In this document: positions 36,083-47,429 of the stretch, in pieces | How positions within the stretch are numbered: position 1 is the stretch's first letter | Layout of the letters: every line of letters starts with the position of its first letter | NCBI GenBank assembly: GCA_029204225.1 | Contig: CM055109.1 | Location: 31,016,370-31,080,369, forward strand | Source of the DNA: Diphasiastrum complanatum | Taxonomy: Eukaryota > Streptophyta > Lycopodiopsida > Lycopodiales > Lycopodiaceae | Length of the DNA: 64,000 nt | Direction: 5' to 3' | The notes under the pieces: generated by a model | What the model was told of the DNA's origin: nothing | The model's input: the letters and a program-made list of their open reading frames with translations, nothing else | Databases searched by the model: none | Made by a program: the position numbers and the translations under genes

Positions 36083-36580
36083 TTAACTCAAATGATTGTT
36101 GACAATCAACAGACCATTCGGTGCAACAAAAGATGCATGGTCTTGAATGAACCTTCTATAATATCCAACATGACCCAAAAATCCTCTGAGTTCTTGCAGG
36201 TTTGTCGAATCTTTCAAATTCTTAATTATTTCTACTTTATCTTTATTGACTTCAATTTCTCTTTTCGATATTCTGTCCGAGTAGTATTTCTTCTGGCATG
36301 CCAAAATAACACTTCCCTGGATGAAGACATAGTGAAGTCTCTCTACATCTCTGCAATGTTTTTCGCAACTTTGAAAGATGAGTGGCTTCTGAGCTATAAA
36401 TACATAAGTCATCCATAAAAATCTCCAGAAATATGCATAGATATTCTTGAAAAATAATAGTCATCATTCTTTGGAATGTGGCTTGCGTGTTACATAGTCC
36501 AAACAACATCTTATGATAGGCGTAAGTACTCCAATAAGTCGTGAAATTTGTTTTGGACTAGTCCTCTTCCTGGATAGAAA
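36083..36580 (-). pseudogene. gypsy-B reverse transcriptase, C-terminal half
   Basis: The frame at 36,252-36,509 has FGLCNTQATFQRMMTIIFQ and the catalytic box FMDDLCIYS. The thumb frame at 36,083-36,412 has LRGFLGHVGYYRRFIQDH. A frameshift lies between the two. The N-terminal half of RT is absent: homology stops at about 36,580 and foreign DNA follows. Confidence 0.86.
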
Positions 36581-38240
36581 CCTAATAATCTATTACAAGA
36601 CCATTCAAAACCATTTTAAATCAATGCAAAATTAAAAAACACACACACACGCACTCTCTCTCTCTCCATCTCTTTTTATCTTTCACACTCTACAAAAGAC
36701 AAAGTGAAAGAGAAGGCGCTGGATCGCATGAATTGGAAGATTGAAACAGACGTCGAAATCCAACGACCTTCAAACACGTCAGAATCCGACGTCTGTGCCC
36801 ATTCAGGGCCCGAACAAATGTGCCAGATGTCATGGACAGGCTTTTTGGCTTGTCGACGTGGATGTCAGAATCTGACATGCATCGGATTCCAACGTCCACG
36901 TTTGATTACACGTATTTTTTTTTAAAAAATTTGTGACAGGTCATATCCATGTGATAGCTAAAATGGGGAATTATGCACCAACATGGTCAAAAGCCCAAGG
37001 TATCTATAGGGCCCATGAATGAGAAGTAGCAATGGCATACGATACCCTCAAGGCCCATATCATGAGAAGAGCAGCATGTCAAAAGCTCCAGAAGGTCCAA
37101 GAAATCAATGCATCATCTAAAAAGACATTATGCATGAAAATAGTAGCAACAAATCTAGAAATAGTAGAGGCCCCAACTGACAAACTGTAGCCGAAAAACT
37201 CATCCAAAAAGGCCTCATATGGACATAGCAATCCATCATAGGATACACCAAAAATGGATGGAGAATCGGATGACCCATCGGAGCTGGCTGCAAGGGTAAT
37301 CCCAAAGTACACACCAAGCGTACAAGTGAGAAATAGAAGAAATGCATTGGAGCGAGAAACAAGATCCGCAACATCAGTAGCAAGCATCGGAGGAATATCC
37401 ACATGTAGCTGGGAATGAGTATCAAAGCACATATGAGCAACACTAAAGTATATGGCGGCAACACCCCCAAAAACTATCCAAGAGAGAGAAGGAATTCTCT
37501 CAAGGTGCCCTGATGGTCACAGAACACTAGAACAAAATGGCAACTCAGCATCGGAGACCAAGCGATATGGAACAACCTGAAATGCCAGAGAATCCAAAGA
37601 TCACCCAGACAAACAGTAGCTGGAACGGAGGCAATAACCCAAGCCATCAGGATATGCCAAGCCTAACAATGAGCAACAATCCAAGAAACAGATAGAGAGC
37701 CACATGCATAATCATAGATAGGCGATCAATAATATGGAAAAACCAGCAGCAATCAACAGGCCCAAATGAACACCAAGCTATGTGTAATAACCAGGAATGC
37801 CATATATCCATAGCTGAAAATGAAGCACTAGTGTGAGCGATAGGTCCCAATGAAAAAGTCATATGTAATAACCAGGAATGCCAAATATCAAGAGGTAAAC
37901 AAAAATCAGTCGCATGAACCCAATAGTGTATACCATCGGCATGGACTACAGCAAACATCGGCCATAACAGACTCAAGAGATGGAGATATAGAGTCCATTG
38001 GATAAGATACTGCACCAAGCACCGAACCAGGAGGGCTATCTGAAGTATGCGCAAAAACAATAGTAGAAATAGCACCAAGGTATAACACAATTTTTCTACT
38101 TATAGCCAAGAGGAAGCCCTAAAAGAAAGCTTCCGGTGACTAGGGCCCAAGTGGGAGGGATAATAGTGTGCCCTCCAAGAAGTCCCCCACTCTCCAGTAA
38201 TATGTCCAAATGGCCTAATAATGAATAATAAGGCCAAAGG
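36581..38240. mobile_element. Foreign segment splitting gypsy-B between protease and RT
   Basis: Separates the gypsy-B protease (right) from the RT half (left) and has no retroelement domain. It starts with CA and CT microsatellite runs (36,638-36,665), followed by a palindromic repeat cluster (36,748-36,905). It holds hydrophobic open frames at 37,079-37,470 and 37,647-38,109 that I do not recognise, and an 82-bp direct repeat (TAATAACCAGGAATGCCA at 37,785 and 37,867). It may be a non-autonomous DNA transposon or several nested pieces. The borders are approximate. Confidence 0.55.
36748..36905. repeat. Cluster of imperfect palindromes (GACGTCRGAATCYGACGTC-like)
   Basis: Four to five related units: GACGTCGAAATCCAACG at 36,750, ACGTCAGAATCCGACGTC at 36,777, ATGTCAGAATCTGACAT at 36,863 and ATCGGATTCCAACGTCC at 36,882. 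Each is nearly its own reverse complement. Clustered palindromes like these are common near the ends of plant DNA transposons. The assignment is inference. Confidence 0.65.
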
Positions 38241-38725
38241 CCAACCATATATCCAAGGTCTTCTGATAAGGACGGAGTAGTTGCCCATTCCGATTGGTCG
38301 GATTACAATAAAGTTCATGATAAAAGGTATATTTTGGATATACACCGTGACTTCTTTCAACTCGCCTACAGACGTCCTCTTTGTCAAGTCGGCTAGCTTG
38401 ATTTTTCTCTGAGTAGGCTGGATATCAGTAAGTCCAAGCACATGCGCCATATCTTCCGTCATAATATTGGTGCTTGACTCGGAGTCAATTGATACTTTTT
38501 CAATTGATACTTTGAGACAAAGACGTCAATCTCTGGCACTTTGAGGTCTCCAAGGTCAACGACAAGAAGGGATATCTCAGGTAGAGAAATCTTCTTTTTT
38601 CTCCTTATTTGCGATAGATTCTTCAACTGCTTCCTGTAATAGTTGTTGTCTGATAGAAGCTGCTCAAATGTGATATTTGGCCTCAAGGAGCCAATATCGG
38701 AAACAATGTCATATTGCTTCTTTGT
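38241..38725 (-). pseudogene. gypsy-B protease with altered active site
   Basis: The minus-strand reading gives SIDSESSTNIMTEDMAHVLG, then IKLADLTKRTSVGELKEV and NYSVLIRRPWIYG, the order found in Ty3 proteases of the Tat/Athila-like style (compare DGGAGINIISEDIY at 55,294). The catalytic triplet reads D-S-E where D-S/T-G is expected, so activity is doubtful. After WIYG the reading passes into the foreign segment. Confidence 0.75.
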
Positions 38726-39665
38726 CTACAACCTGAAGTCCACAACAACATTGGATAGTTTTGAACTTAATGGAACTTCATCCGCGTCTTCACAAGTGAC
38801 CTTCTTTTGAGGTGGGTTGGATTTAAGTTCTTCTTCGATTAGAGATTTTGCTTTCTCAATAACATCCTTCTTAAACAGTTTGGCAACATTTTGGTCATAA
38901 TCAGAGTCATCCTTCAAGTCTTTTTGGGTAAAAAAGTTGTTCTTCAACTTCTTTGTCGGATGCTTCCACTTATTCTTCTGAGTCTTAGCTAAACTCTCTT
39001 TCATTGGTTTTGGTGATTTTAAAGTGCTTCGAGTAGAAACTTTGCAAACATCTTCCAAATCACTTGGCTAATTGGTATCAGTAGTCAGCAGAGTGCCTTC
39101 ATCAAGACATTCAATTTTCTGTACAACTGCATCTTTCTACTTCTTCTTTATCTCTGTTTCTGGATCTAGAGACTGGACATATTTGTACAGCACCTTCACC
39201 TTTTGAGGCTTTGGGCAGTCTGCAGCTAAATGTCCTTCTTCTAGGCAATTTGAACATAATGGGACATAGCCGATTGGGTGGCGAGCCCCCGGGCAATCGG
39301 GTGAAGAATGGCCTTGTGCGCCACAATTATGACAGTTGCCCACCAGCTTCTTCGGTAGTAAATTGACTGGTGCATAAACAGTCTTCTGATTTGAGTTCAC
39401 TACTTGAGCAGGTACAAAGTGCTTTGGTCCAATTTTTGGTTTGGGCTACAACACTAGTGTAGATGATCCTTGCACATAACGACAATGCTCCTTCGAATAT
39501 GTTTCATAAACATACTAAACATCTTTGTCTGCACTCTCAACATAGGAAACTCGTTTAACTCTACATTCATTGTTAGAGTGACCTGGCACTCCACATCGGG
39601 TACACCAAATATTTGGATCAGAAGAAGGTACTGTCTATCGCTTATCTGATACTTCAAACATCTGT
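38726..39665 (-). pseudogene. gypsy-B gag C-terminus with three zinc knuckles
   Basis: Three CCHC knuckles in one minus-strand reading: CTRCGVPGHSNNEC near 39,600, CHNCGAQGHSSPDC near 39,330 and CSNCLEEGHLAADC near 39,250. A lysine-rich linker follows (38,726-39,058) and leads to the protease. Most plant Ty3 gag proteins have one or two knuckles, so three is less usual. Stops occur near 39,450, 39,135 and 39,070. The capsid part is missing or unrecognisable between here and the leader. Confidence 0.82.
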
Positions 39666-40869
39666 AATTTTAAATCTTGCATTTGGTTTGAGAGATCTGA
39701 TAAATTCTTCTTCCAAAACTGGTCAGTTCCTTAGGCTCTGTTCTAATGCACCTAGCACTCTCCTTTCTCTCAATAAATGAAGAAGGAGAAGATCTTAAAA
39801 GATTTAGAACCCTAAATGACCTCTATCTTGAAACTATTTGGCTTTCAAGCATAGAAAGGAAGATTGAAACACATGCAACACTTTGCACACACTAAGAATG
39901 GATTACAAACTCAAACCAACCTGAACACACTCTTGCTTAAGCTCTCAAACTTTCCAGCAAGTGACCAAATCAAGTCATGGTGTGAAGAGTTACTTGCATT
40001 CTTAGAAAATACCCAAAACTAGGATGCCAAAATTACCTAGTAATGAACAAACTTGATCAACATATGATCACCACACTAAGATATTGATTCAACCTGTAAA
40101 ACCACATGTAAACCACACTTCTAAAAGTTTATAAACTCCAGCAAGTGATAAATACAAGATTTAGAGGTGAATGTATGAGCACACTTAGTGAATCACAAGA
40201 CTAGCTTCACTATCTTGTCAAATTTTGGTGTTTAGATGTAGATCTAAGATCACTTCACATGAGAATGTTCCTCAACCTGTTAAGAACCTGAAAACACACT
40301 TGCATAATGGTTAACACCTTCCAGCAAATGCTCCAATCAAATTACATAAGGAGAGTTACTTACATGCTCAACAAAGTACACCAAAATTTATGCCAAAATT
40401 GATGACAATCTATACAATATGCTCTTCACAATGGAGCTTACAATATGTTCACCCAAAAAAGGGGATCTTTCATCCAAATGGGAGCTTTGCTCAGCCTTTA
40501 GGAGAATTACAACTCACTCAAAAGAGCATTTGTCATCCACTTAAGGAGAAGTTTCATCCACTTAAGGAGAGTGTTCATCCAAGAATGGAGATTGTCAACA
40601 ATAGGATTGAAAAGAACATTGTTAGTATTGAATATGCACAAGCCTCACAATCAACAAATGATTAGGTTTATGATCTGATCCAAAATAGTTTCTTTTCAGC
40701 CTCTGATCTTCAATAGACCTGAAATATGCTTTTGATCCACAAGTTCAACTCACAAAACAAAGGTTAGTAAGATTTGATCAACAAAGCAATGCAAAATCAT
40801 GCTAGAACTTGATCAAACATCCAAATATCACCAAAAATGGAATACTTACTATGAATAGAAGCCAACCAG
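39666..40869 (-). repeat. gypsy-B leader with three degenerate ~175-185 bp repeats
   Basis: Non-coding. Repeated words are AACCTG...ACACACT followed by CCAGCAAGTGACCAAATCAA near 39,955, CTCCAGCAAGTGATAAAT near 40,136 and TTCCAGCAAATGCTCCAATC near 40,319. The 40,390-40,665 stretch contains short internal repeats of CATCCACTTAAGGAGAA. The gypsy-A leader also has ~172-bp tandem repeats, but the sequences look different. Confidence 0.7.
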
Positions 40870-40881
40870 CTCTGATACCAT
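40870..40881 (-). other. gypsy-B primer binding site (initiator tRNA-Met type)
   Basis: GCTCTGATACCA on the plus strand is TGGTATCAGAGC on the minus strand, with no gap to the LTR end at 40,882. Confidence 0.9.
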
Positions 40882-41527
40882 GTGAAAAATACAGATCCTA
40901 AGTGGATCTAAACTCCAAGATCATTGGCTTGAATGCTTGCACTCCAAACTACATAAGCTAGGAATTGGCAACACATTCTATGCTACCTAGAATGCAAAGA
41001 ACTTGATCAAAAAGCATTTATCACAAATGGAAACTTCCATAAACATCAAGTGCGGCCCAAAATAGCATTATACAGTCCATAATACATCAGCCTACCACTT
41101 TTGGAAAGCACCTAAGATCATACACACAAAGCTTGAACTCAATCACTACACAATGCCAACAATGGAAGGAGAACCCAATAGAAAAATCTCTCATTAAGCA
41201 AATGAATACAATGGATCTGCTCTAACCTGTTTCTCCACGGCCTACCTGCTATATATAGCTGAGAGAGATGACTCTCTCTCCTCTCTCTAGACCCTCCTTA
41301 CCTAAAATATGCCCTATATAGGTAAAATTGGCATATATGTCCAAAATACATGAAAATGGACTCATTTCGAAGGTCTTGAAGTTTGACACTTCTTCATACT
41401 GAAAAAATACACTTACTAAAAATATCTAGACCTGTTTCACACGTGTGAAAAGTCAGATCCTAAACTATGTGCCATTTTTAGCAATTTTGGCCTAAAACTA
41501 GACAAGGAAATGTTGACAATTTTCACA
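40882..41527 (-). repeat. gypsy-B 5' LTR
   Basis: 646 bp. On the minus strand it starts TGTGAAAATTGTCAAC and ends TATTTTTCACA, with TGTGAA/TTCACA inverted ends like gypsy-A but otherwise different sequence. A strong TATA box CTATATATAG lies at 41,249-41,258, flanked by GA/CT runs. No 3' partner was found beyond 34,447. Assignment to gypsy-B rests on orientation and order. Confidence 0.82.
41249..41258 (-). promoter_or_regulatory. TATA box in gypsy-B LTR
   Basis: CTATATATAG, a self-complementary TATA core in the middle of the LTR. It would start transcription about 30 bp to its left on the minus strand. Confidence 0.6.
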
Positions 41528-43390
41528 ATAGCTGTTTTTTTGCTAGTCCCACCATGTTGTTCACTTTTATGAAATACCACTCTTGTTTGCCAATGAGATT
41601 TTTCCATTCCTTGCGATGACCATATGCCAAGACTTCCACTATTTTTTGCAAAGAATGTCGAATGATGCCATAATATGTGCTGCATGTCATAAAAACATAA
41701 TCTAAATCAGTACCAAGAGTATCTAATTCAATTGTACATATTTGTCTATAGTAGTGTAACATCGAAATCTTATCATATAATGTGGTATATGATCAACACC
41801 CCATGCACTTTGAACTGCATCCACAAATTCATTGATTGTTTTCTGTATCATCTGTACATCAGTATATGAAAATTTATCTTTTCTCAAGTATTTCAACATT
41901 CATATTAATATGATTATCCCTATTGATATTGCGAAGGAATTGCTATACCTGAAATGCTGCCAACCACCAGATATCATTTTTTATTGAACACTGAAATTGA
42001 GGCCTTCTAAGTCTTTTGACTTTGAAAGTGCTCCATTCTTGATCGTGAGACTGACTCTTTCCATTTTTTGTCCTTTTATAATTTCAGACTCATCTAACTT
42101 GAGAACAACTATCAACTTGTTATTGACATTCTCATTTGTAATACCGTAAAAATTTATGATGAATTTTAGTAACTGATTAATGTCAATAAATAAATTGTTG
42201 GAATTGTTATATACTAGACTTTCTCCTTTTGAGCAATACACTTCATTGATATGAGATGGACTACCAACTATTGTCTGCATACCTTTGTTTAACATGTCCC
42301 TTTTTTTAGCAGATGAAATGGTCGTGGGATTGGAAACTTTTTATTACTTACTTATGCAAATGTATCCTTTATCATCTTAAACATTGTTGCATATGCTTAT
42401 CTACTGATGCTAGAAAATTCACATGCCCCCTGAAGCAATGTAGTGTCTAATATTTTTCCAACTTCATTCATAATGCTATCAGTAACTGAAGCCTTAATCT
42501 TTTTCATTTTGTTATTGTTTAACATTGATTTCATAGATTTAGAAGTCAAGATAGAGCCTAATGAGTTTCCAATCGAAATCTCATCGGCCAAATGGTCTTC
42601 AACAACCAATGCTGATCTGCATTGCAAACATAATATTCATGAAAATGTCAGTAGAAATTAGGACACTCATAGTATTCACAGCAATATAATAAACAAATCA
42701 ACAGAAAGTTGAAATGAATAAATAACAAAACTAGTAAATATGAATACATCAAAAAGTTCAAGCAATATTCAATACCAAATAAGCTATTACTTACTTGAAT
42801 GCATGGACTCGTCTTTTTCTATGACCTCCTCTAGATGATAGATCACATATATCCTTGTTTATCAGTCTTTTTCTCTTGTTGGTTCAGACCTTTCTGTTGA
42901 GCACATCCATATCTTTAACAAGAGACAAATATGAGACGCATGGATTGAAATGCAGGTTTTATCTCATCATTAATAGTTGTATAATGATTCTAAGAAGATT
43001 TCAACTTCTGGATATCCTTCTTGAGCATTTCATTTTTATCCAAACAAGTTTTCAACTTTGTAGACTTTTCTTCGCACTCCTTTGATATTTTCCTTGATTT
43101 CTCTTCCAAATAATGTATTCTTTTGCATTGAATGTGCATTTCCATAGAGCATCAAATTCTCACAGTAACCCAAAAGGCAATTTTTACCATGACACATATA
43201 GATTATTAACTGACTCACCAATTGAAAATCTTGATGTTGCAATGAACATGGATCAATAGGATCCAATGTTCTGATGACCATAAATCTACACGCTTTAGAA
43301 ATCCACACGAAGACGAAGGGCGTACCATTATGGTACATAACATTTCGCTCCCATAAAAACTTCCATCTATGGAAAAAAACCAGGAAATCT
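41528..43390 (-). other. Unrecognised remnant with several minus-strand frames
   Basis: Frames on the minus strand at 43,036-43,338, 42,397-42,627, 41,981-42,295 and 41,523-41,762 could be pieces of one decayed gene: NENVNNKLIVVLKLDESEII, RKDKFSYTDVQMIQKTINEF and LAYGHRKEWKNLIGKQEWYF look protein-like in composition. I do not recognise a family. The region lies between the gypsy-B LTR and gypsy-C and ends at the LTR border, so gypsy-B may have inserted into it. It could be a transposon gene of an unfamiliar class or a host gene fragment. Confidence 0.35.
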
Positions 43391-44818
43391 AAGTCTTAAA
43401 TCATTCTCCTTCTCCGAGTGTCTTCATTATTTGACTTACCTTTCCAATGAATCCGATGTTCATAAATCAAACAATTTTTCATCTGATGTCGTCAAGTATC
43501 CATGATCCTTTCCGATTCATGGGGTACAAAAGCAGTCAAATCCTCCAATAGCACTAGATCATCTGTGAGAATTAGGTTGTCCTCCCCACCAAGTCATTCC
43601 TTTAAACGACTAACATGGAATACATGATGGATCTTAGTTCCAACAGAGAGTTCTAGTCGATAAGCAGCCCTACAAATCTTGTTAAAAACTTTGAAAGGAC
43701 CGCTATAACATGGAGATAATTTCGGACATTTTCCCGTTCGAAGTGTCCTAGAGTCTTTTGGGATTATAAGATATACCCAATCACCAATCTCAAATCCCCG
43801 ATCATAGAATTGAGCTTGATTATGATCCTAAGCCAATCTAATATTTTCTCTAGCCACCTGCAACATTTCCTGCATATCATGCAAGAAATCTACTGCAGTT
43901 TGAACTTTGAGACCTTTGAGTCCAACGGAGATAGGAGAATGAAGTTGAAAGCCGTACAAGAGCATAAAAGGACTAAAACCAGTGGCAGAATGCTTCATAC
44001 TATTGTATGTGAACTCAACCATTGGGAGATACTTTTTCCAATTTGATTGCCGGCTAGAAACATATGCGCAAAGGATGTCTTCCATCGATTGGATGACATG
44101 TTCGGTCTGACCATCGGTTTCTAGGTGATTTGTAGACAATAGACTTAAAGTAGTTTTCAGTCTCTCAAATAACGCCTATCAAAACTTGCCAGTGAACTTG
44201 GAATCACGATTACTAACAATATCATTCGACAAACTATACAACTTGAACAACATTTCAACGAAGAGTTGAGCAAGTTTTGAAGCTTTGACAATAATTTTTG
44301 TTGGAATAAATTGTGCCATCTTGGTAGTTTATCAACTACTATCCAAATGACATCGTGACCCTTCCTAGACTTAGGAAGTCCAACCACAAAATTCATGGAA
44401 ATACTTTCTCACTTTCTTCTAGGAATTTCCAATGGATGTAAGAAACCAGTTGCTTTGAGTCATTCTGTCTTATTTACTTGTCATTCTTCACACTTTTGAA
44501 CATATGCCTCGACATGACCATGCATTTTTGGCAAATAAAATTCTCTCTTAACAAGCTCAAGTGTCCTTTGTATACCAAGGCCCTAATGTCCACGATATTT
44601 GGTACACAAACTTTTCCTCTATGGAAAAGTAAACCATTCCTAATGGAATAATCATCAAGTATCTTCTCTTTGCGAGACTTCTTGAAATCCTACTTTCCAA
44701 GATTATTTCTCACTATAGATCTTCCTACCAGAACTTCTTGGTAAATATGACCGAAAAAGTCATCGGTCCGACAAAGATCTCGTAGAGGAAGATACAGCTC
44801 AGATTGGAACTCAACAAA
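43391..44818 (-). pseudogene. gypsy-C integrase with chromodomain remnant
   Basis: Minus strand, same family as gypsy-A. The core reads FVVGLPKSRKGHDVIWIVVD, followed by a frameshift. The C-terminal part at 43,828-44,139 has ETDGQTEHVIQSMEDILCAY with the DDE glutamate, then VEFTYNSMKHSATGFSPFML. Then come FEIGDWVYL, YSGPFKVFNKI and HHVFHVSRLKE. At 43,440-43,510 ESERIMDT, a stop and LIYEHRIHWKGK form a chromodomain-like end, which places the family among the chromoviruses. Chromodomains steer integration to marked chromatin. Stops and a truncation at about 43,391 disable it. Confidence 0.87.
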
Positions 44819-45265
44819 TCATAACTGATTAACTTCTCCAATCTGGCTCAACGCATTAGCGACACAATTTGACATACCTTGAAGATACTTAATATCGAAT
44901 TCAAACTCTTGAATGAGTTCCAACGAATGGGCCTTACAACCCCTAAGTTCTGAGGCATCACAGATATACTTAAGAGGCTCATGATCTGTCATAACCACGA
45001 TTTTAGATCCGTAGAAATAATGTCTCAAAATCTTTAACGCATGGATGACAACAAAAAGTTCTTTCTCATAAGTAGAATATCTACTTTGAGCTGGGTCCAA
45101 CTTCTTGCTTTCAAAAGCCATAGGTCTACTATCTTGGTAAAGTACTACACCCACCCATAGTCACTAGCATCCGTTTCCACCAGGAAAGATCCACTAGGGT
45201 CCACTATGTGTAAGATAGGAGATGTAGACACTAACATCTTCAAAGCTTCAAAACTTTGAATAAGT
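44819..45265 (-). pseudogene. gypsy-C RNase H
   Basis: Open frame 44,819-45,154 with MAFESKKLDPAQSRYSTYEK, KELFVVIHALKILRHYF, IVVMTDHEPLKYICD and FEFDIKYLQGMSNCVANALS, nearly the full second half of RNase H. The first part (SGSFLVETDASD) is reached after a frameshift at 45,155. Confidence 0.88.
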
Positions 45266-46267
45266 TGATCAGTTTGGACTGATTTTGAAACACCTTTTGG
45301 CCTTATTCTTATTACCCTTTTTAGTTTTTCTTTTGGCTTTCTTCACTCCCTTAAGAAGATTCATTAGAGGCAATGCAATTGAGCAGTCTTTAATGAATTT
45401 ACGAAAAAAACTATGAAGCCCAAAATGATTTTACTTCTGTAATGGTTTTCAGGATAGGCCAATTACAAACTTTCCGGACCTTATCATAGCCAATGTCAAG
45501 AACTCGATCGAAAATGATATGCCCCAAATACTTGAGTCTTGTTTGAAAGAGCTCCCATTTAGACTCCTCATCATAAAGCTTTATCTACCTTATATTATCT
45601 AAGACTATATGCAAATGTGCCTCATGCTCCTCAAGAGTCTTAATGTAAAACAATATGTCATCCAAAAGTACCACGAGAAATTTCACCAGATATGGACGGA
45701 GAATATCATTCATCATCTGTTGGAAGGCTGCGGGGCAAGGTAAAACTAAAAATTTGTAATGGCCATACCTAGAACAAGAACCGGTTTTGGAAACATCCCC
45801 CTCATGTATTCTAATTTGATGATTCCCTGACCTAAGGTCCAATTTGGTGAAATACTTACCACCATTCAATTGGTCCATTCAGTCATCCATCCCAGGTAAG
45901 GGATAATGGTTCTTAGTTGTCATTTTATTAAGCTCTTTATAATCGACACAAAGATGAATACCACCGTCTTTTTTGCTGGTTAACAAAATAGGAGCTCCCC
46001 AAGGGATTTACTAGGCCTTATATGGCCCTTACATAATAGCTCCTTAGGTTGGCTAGCAACTTCATCTTCTTCCTTCGGGCTCATCCTGTAGGGAAAAAGC
46101 GATATAGGGGAGCTGTTGGGAAGAAGATCTATGTGATGGTCTACTCCTCGTGAGGGGGGAAGACCCTCAGACAACTGCTCAGGGAATATATCATTATATT
46201 GCTCCCTAAGTCTTTTTAAGATTTTGCCCTCAGACGAAGAATCTAGATTAACATCAGAAAAAGACAA
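45266..46267 (-). pseudogene. gypsy-C reverse transcriptase
   Basis: Readable in pieces: the Lys/Arg-rich linker near 45,330; RT palm at 45,585-45,878 (DLRSGNHQIRI, FQQMMNDILRPY, catalytic box LLDDILF); N-terminal part at 45,980-46,267 ([28 protein letters not shown]). A short deletion removes the FGLTNAP words before FQQMM, and frames change near 45,985 and 45,585. Inactive. Confidence 0.88.
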
Positions 46268-46600
46268 TGGTTAAGGAAAAGACGATACATCATTGTATTC
46301 ATTTTTCATATAACATAAATAAGAATGATACTCAGAATCCAAAATACATTGATTAGCCTTATGAGCAGTTACAAAAGTTAGATCAGGCTCATCGCCTTAA
46401 AGACAAACCAATGAGTCATTATGCAAGAAAGAAATACTATGACATACATACTCTTTCTTTAAGGACTCATTTGTAGCATAAAACTACTCTTTACCTAGGA
46501 TTAAATCCACCTTATCAAGATTCATAACATGAAAAGATAAACGATCTATATAGTTTTGAATCTTCAATGGCATGTGGGGGACAATTAAAGTGGTCCTGGA
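46268..46600 (-). pseudogene. gypsy-C RT-protease linker
   Basis: Decayed coding DNA matching 14,317-14,581 of gypsy-A in reverse. It has stops and no separate domain. Confidence 0.6.
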
Positions 46601-46850
46601 CCTGCTACTCCCCACCAGCTGCCATCCCAACTACGTAGTTGTGGTCACTTGGTGCGGTTGCCAACTGCAGCTTCTGCATCAACTTAGCATTAATCAATTT
46701 ATGCATAGAACCATTGTCAAAAAGAGCACTCACGGGTTGGCTACCTATGAACCCACTCATACAAATGCGATCCAAAAATTGCAGTGTCAAAACAACAATT
46801 CATACAAACTATTTCATTCTTAAAAGATACATCAATACAAGAAATAAAAG
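46601..46850 (-). pseudogene. gypsy-C aspartic protease
   Basis: The frame at 46,605-46,790 has GFIGSQPVSALFDNGSMHKL, with the catalytic aspartate and glycine retained, then QKLQLATAPSDHNYVVGMAA. It is better preserved than the gypsy-A copy, but the frame ends early at AAGGE. Confidence 0.83.
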
Positions 46851-47415
46851 ATCAATTACCTGGTGCCTTAAAGGAGCAGCCACCCTTCTTCCATCTCTTC
46901 AGGCAGTCTTTGGAAAGGTGCCCCTTCTCCATACAAGAGAAACACAACCCGTCACTTTTGGCCTTATCAAAGTCAACTCTCTCCAATTGAGGGTGCTTCC
47001 TTTTCTTTCCTGAAGGAAGCTTCGTCGACCACTTGCTCCTTGCCCTTTTTGAAAGGATGGGCCATAGAGGGTTTGTCTATGACTTCGGGCTTTTGTTGCT
47101 CTTTGCGGGTCACAGTGTTCGTGTCGTCGTAAATCCGAATGAAACGCACAGCATCCTCTAAGGACTGTGGCTGATTACGGCGAACCTCCAATTGATATTC
47201 TTTGGGCAGGCCCAAAATGAAATGCAGCTTATGGAGTAGTCTATCTATGCAGTTAAAAAACTGCGAAGCAGCCTCTTGAAAGTCTTGCAAGTAGACGTCC
47301 AAGGGCTTCATCCCCATTTGCAATGTGGCAAATTGACGATAATATTCAAAATCGTCAAGGATAGGCATAAAGGCAGTCTTAAAGTCTACCTGGAAGTCAT
47401 CCCAGTTAGAATTAA
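46851..47415 (-). pseudogene. gypsy-C gag (capsid end and zinc knuckle)
   Basis: The capsid part at 46,973-47,368 has FEYYRQFATLQMGMKPLDVY, FNCIDRLLHKLHFILGLPKE and SLEDAVRFIRIYDD. The intact knuckle CFSCMEKGHLSKDC lies near 46,930 in a shifted frame. Homology continues to about 47,415 (NWDDFQVDFKTAF), where the copia-3 LTR begins, so the gag N-terminus and 5' LTR are gone. Confidence 0.85.
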
Positions 47416-47429
47416 AGTAGAATCACTGT

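Noticed and set aside
40882-41527. LTR of a copia element because of the Met-type primer site
   Set aside because: Met-type primer sites are used by both superfamilies; the internal region in the right orientation holds Ty3 gag, protease, RT and integrase.
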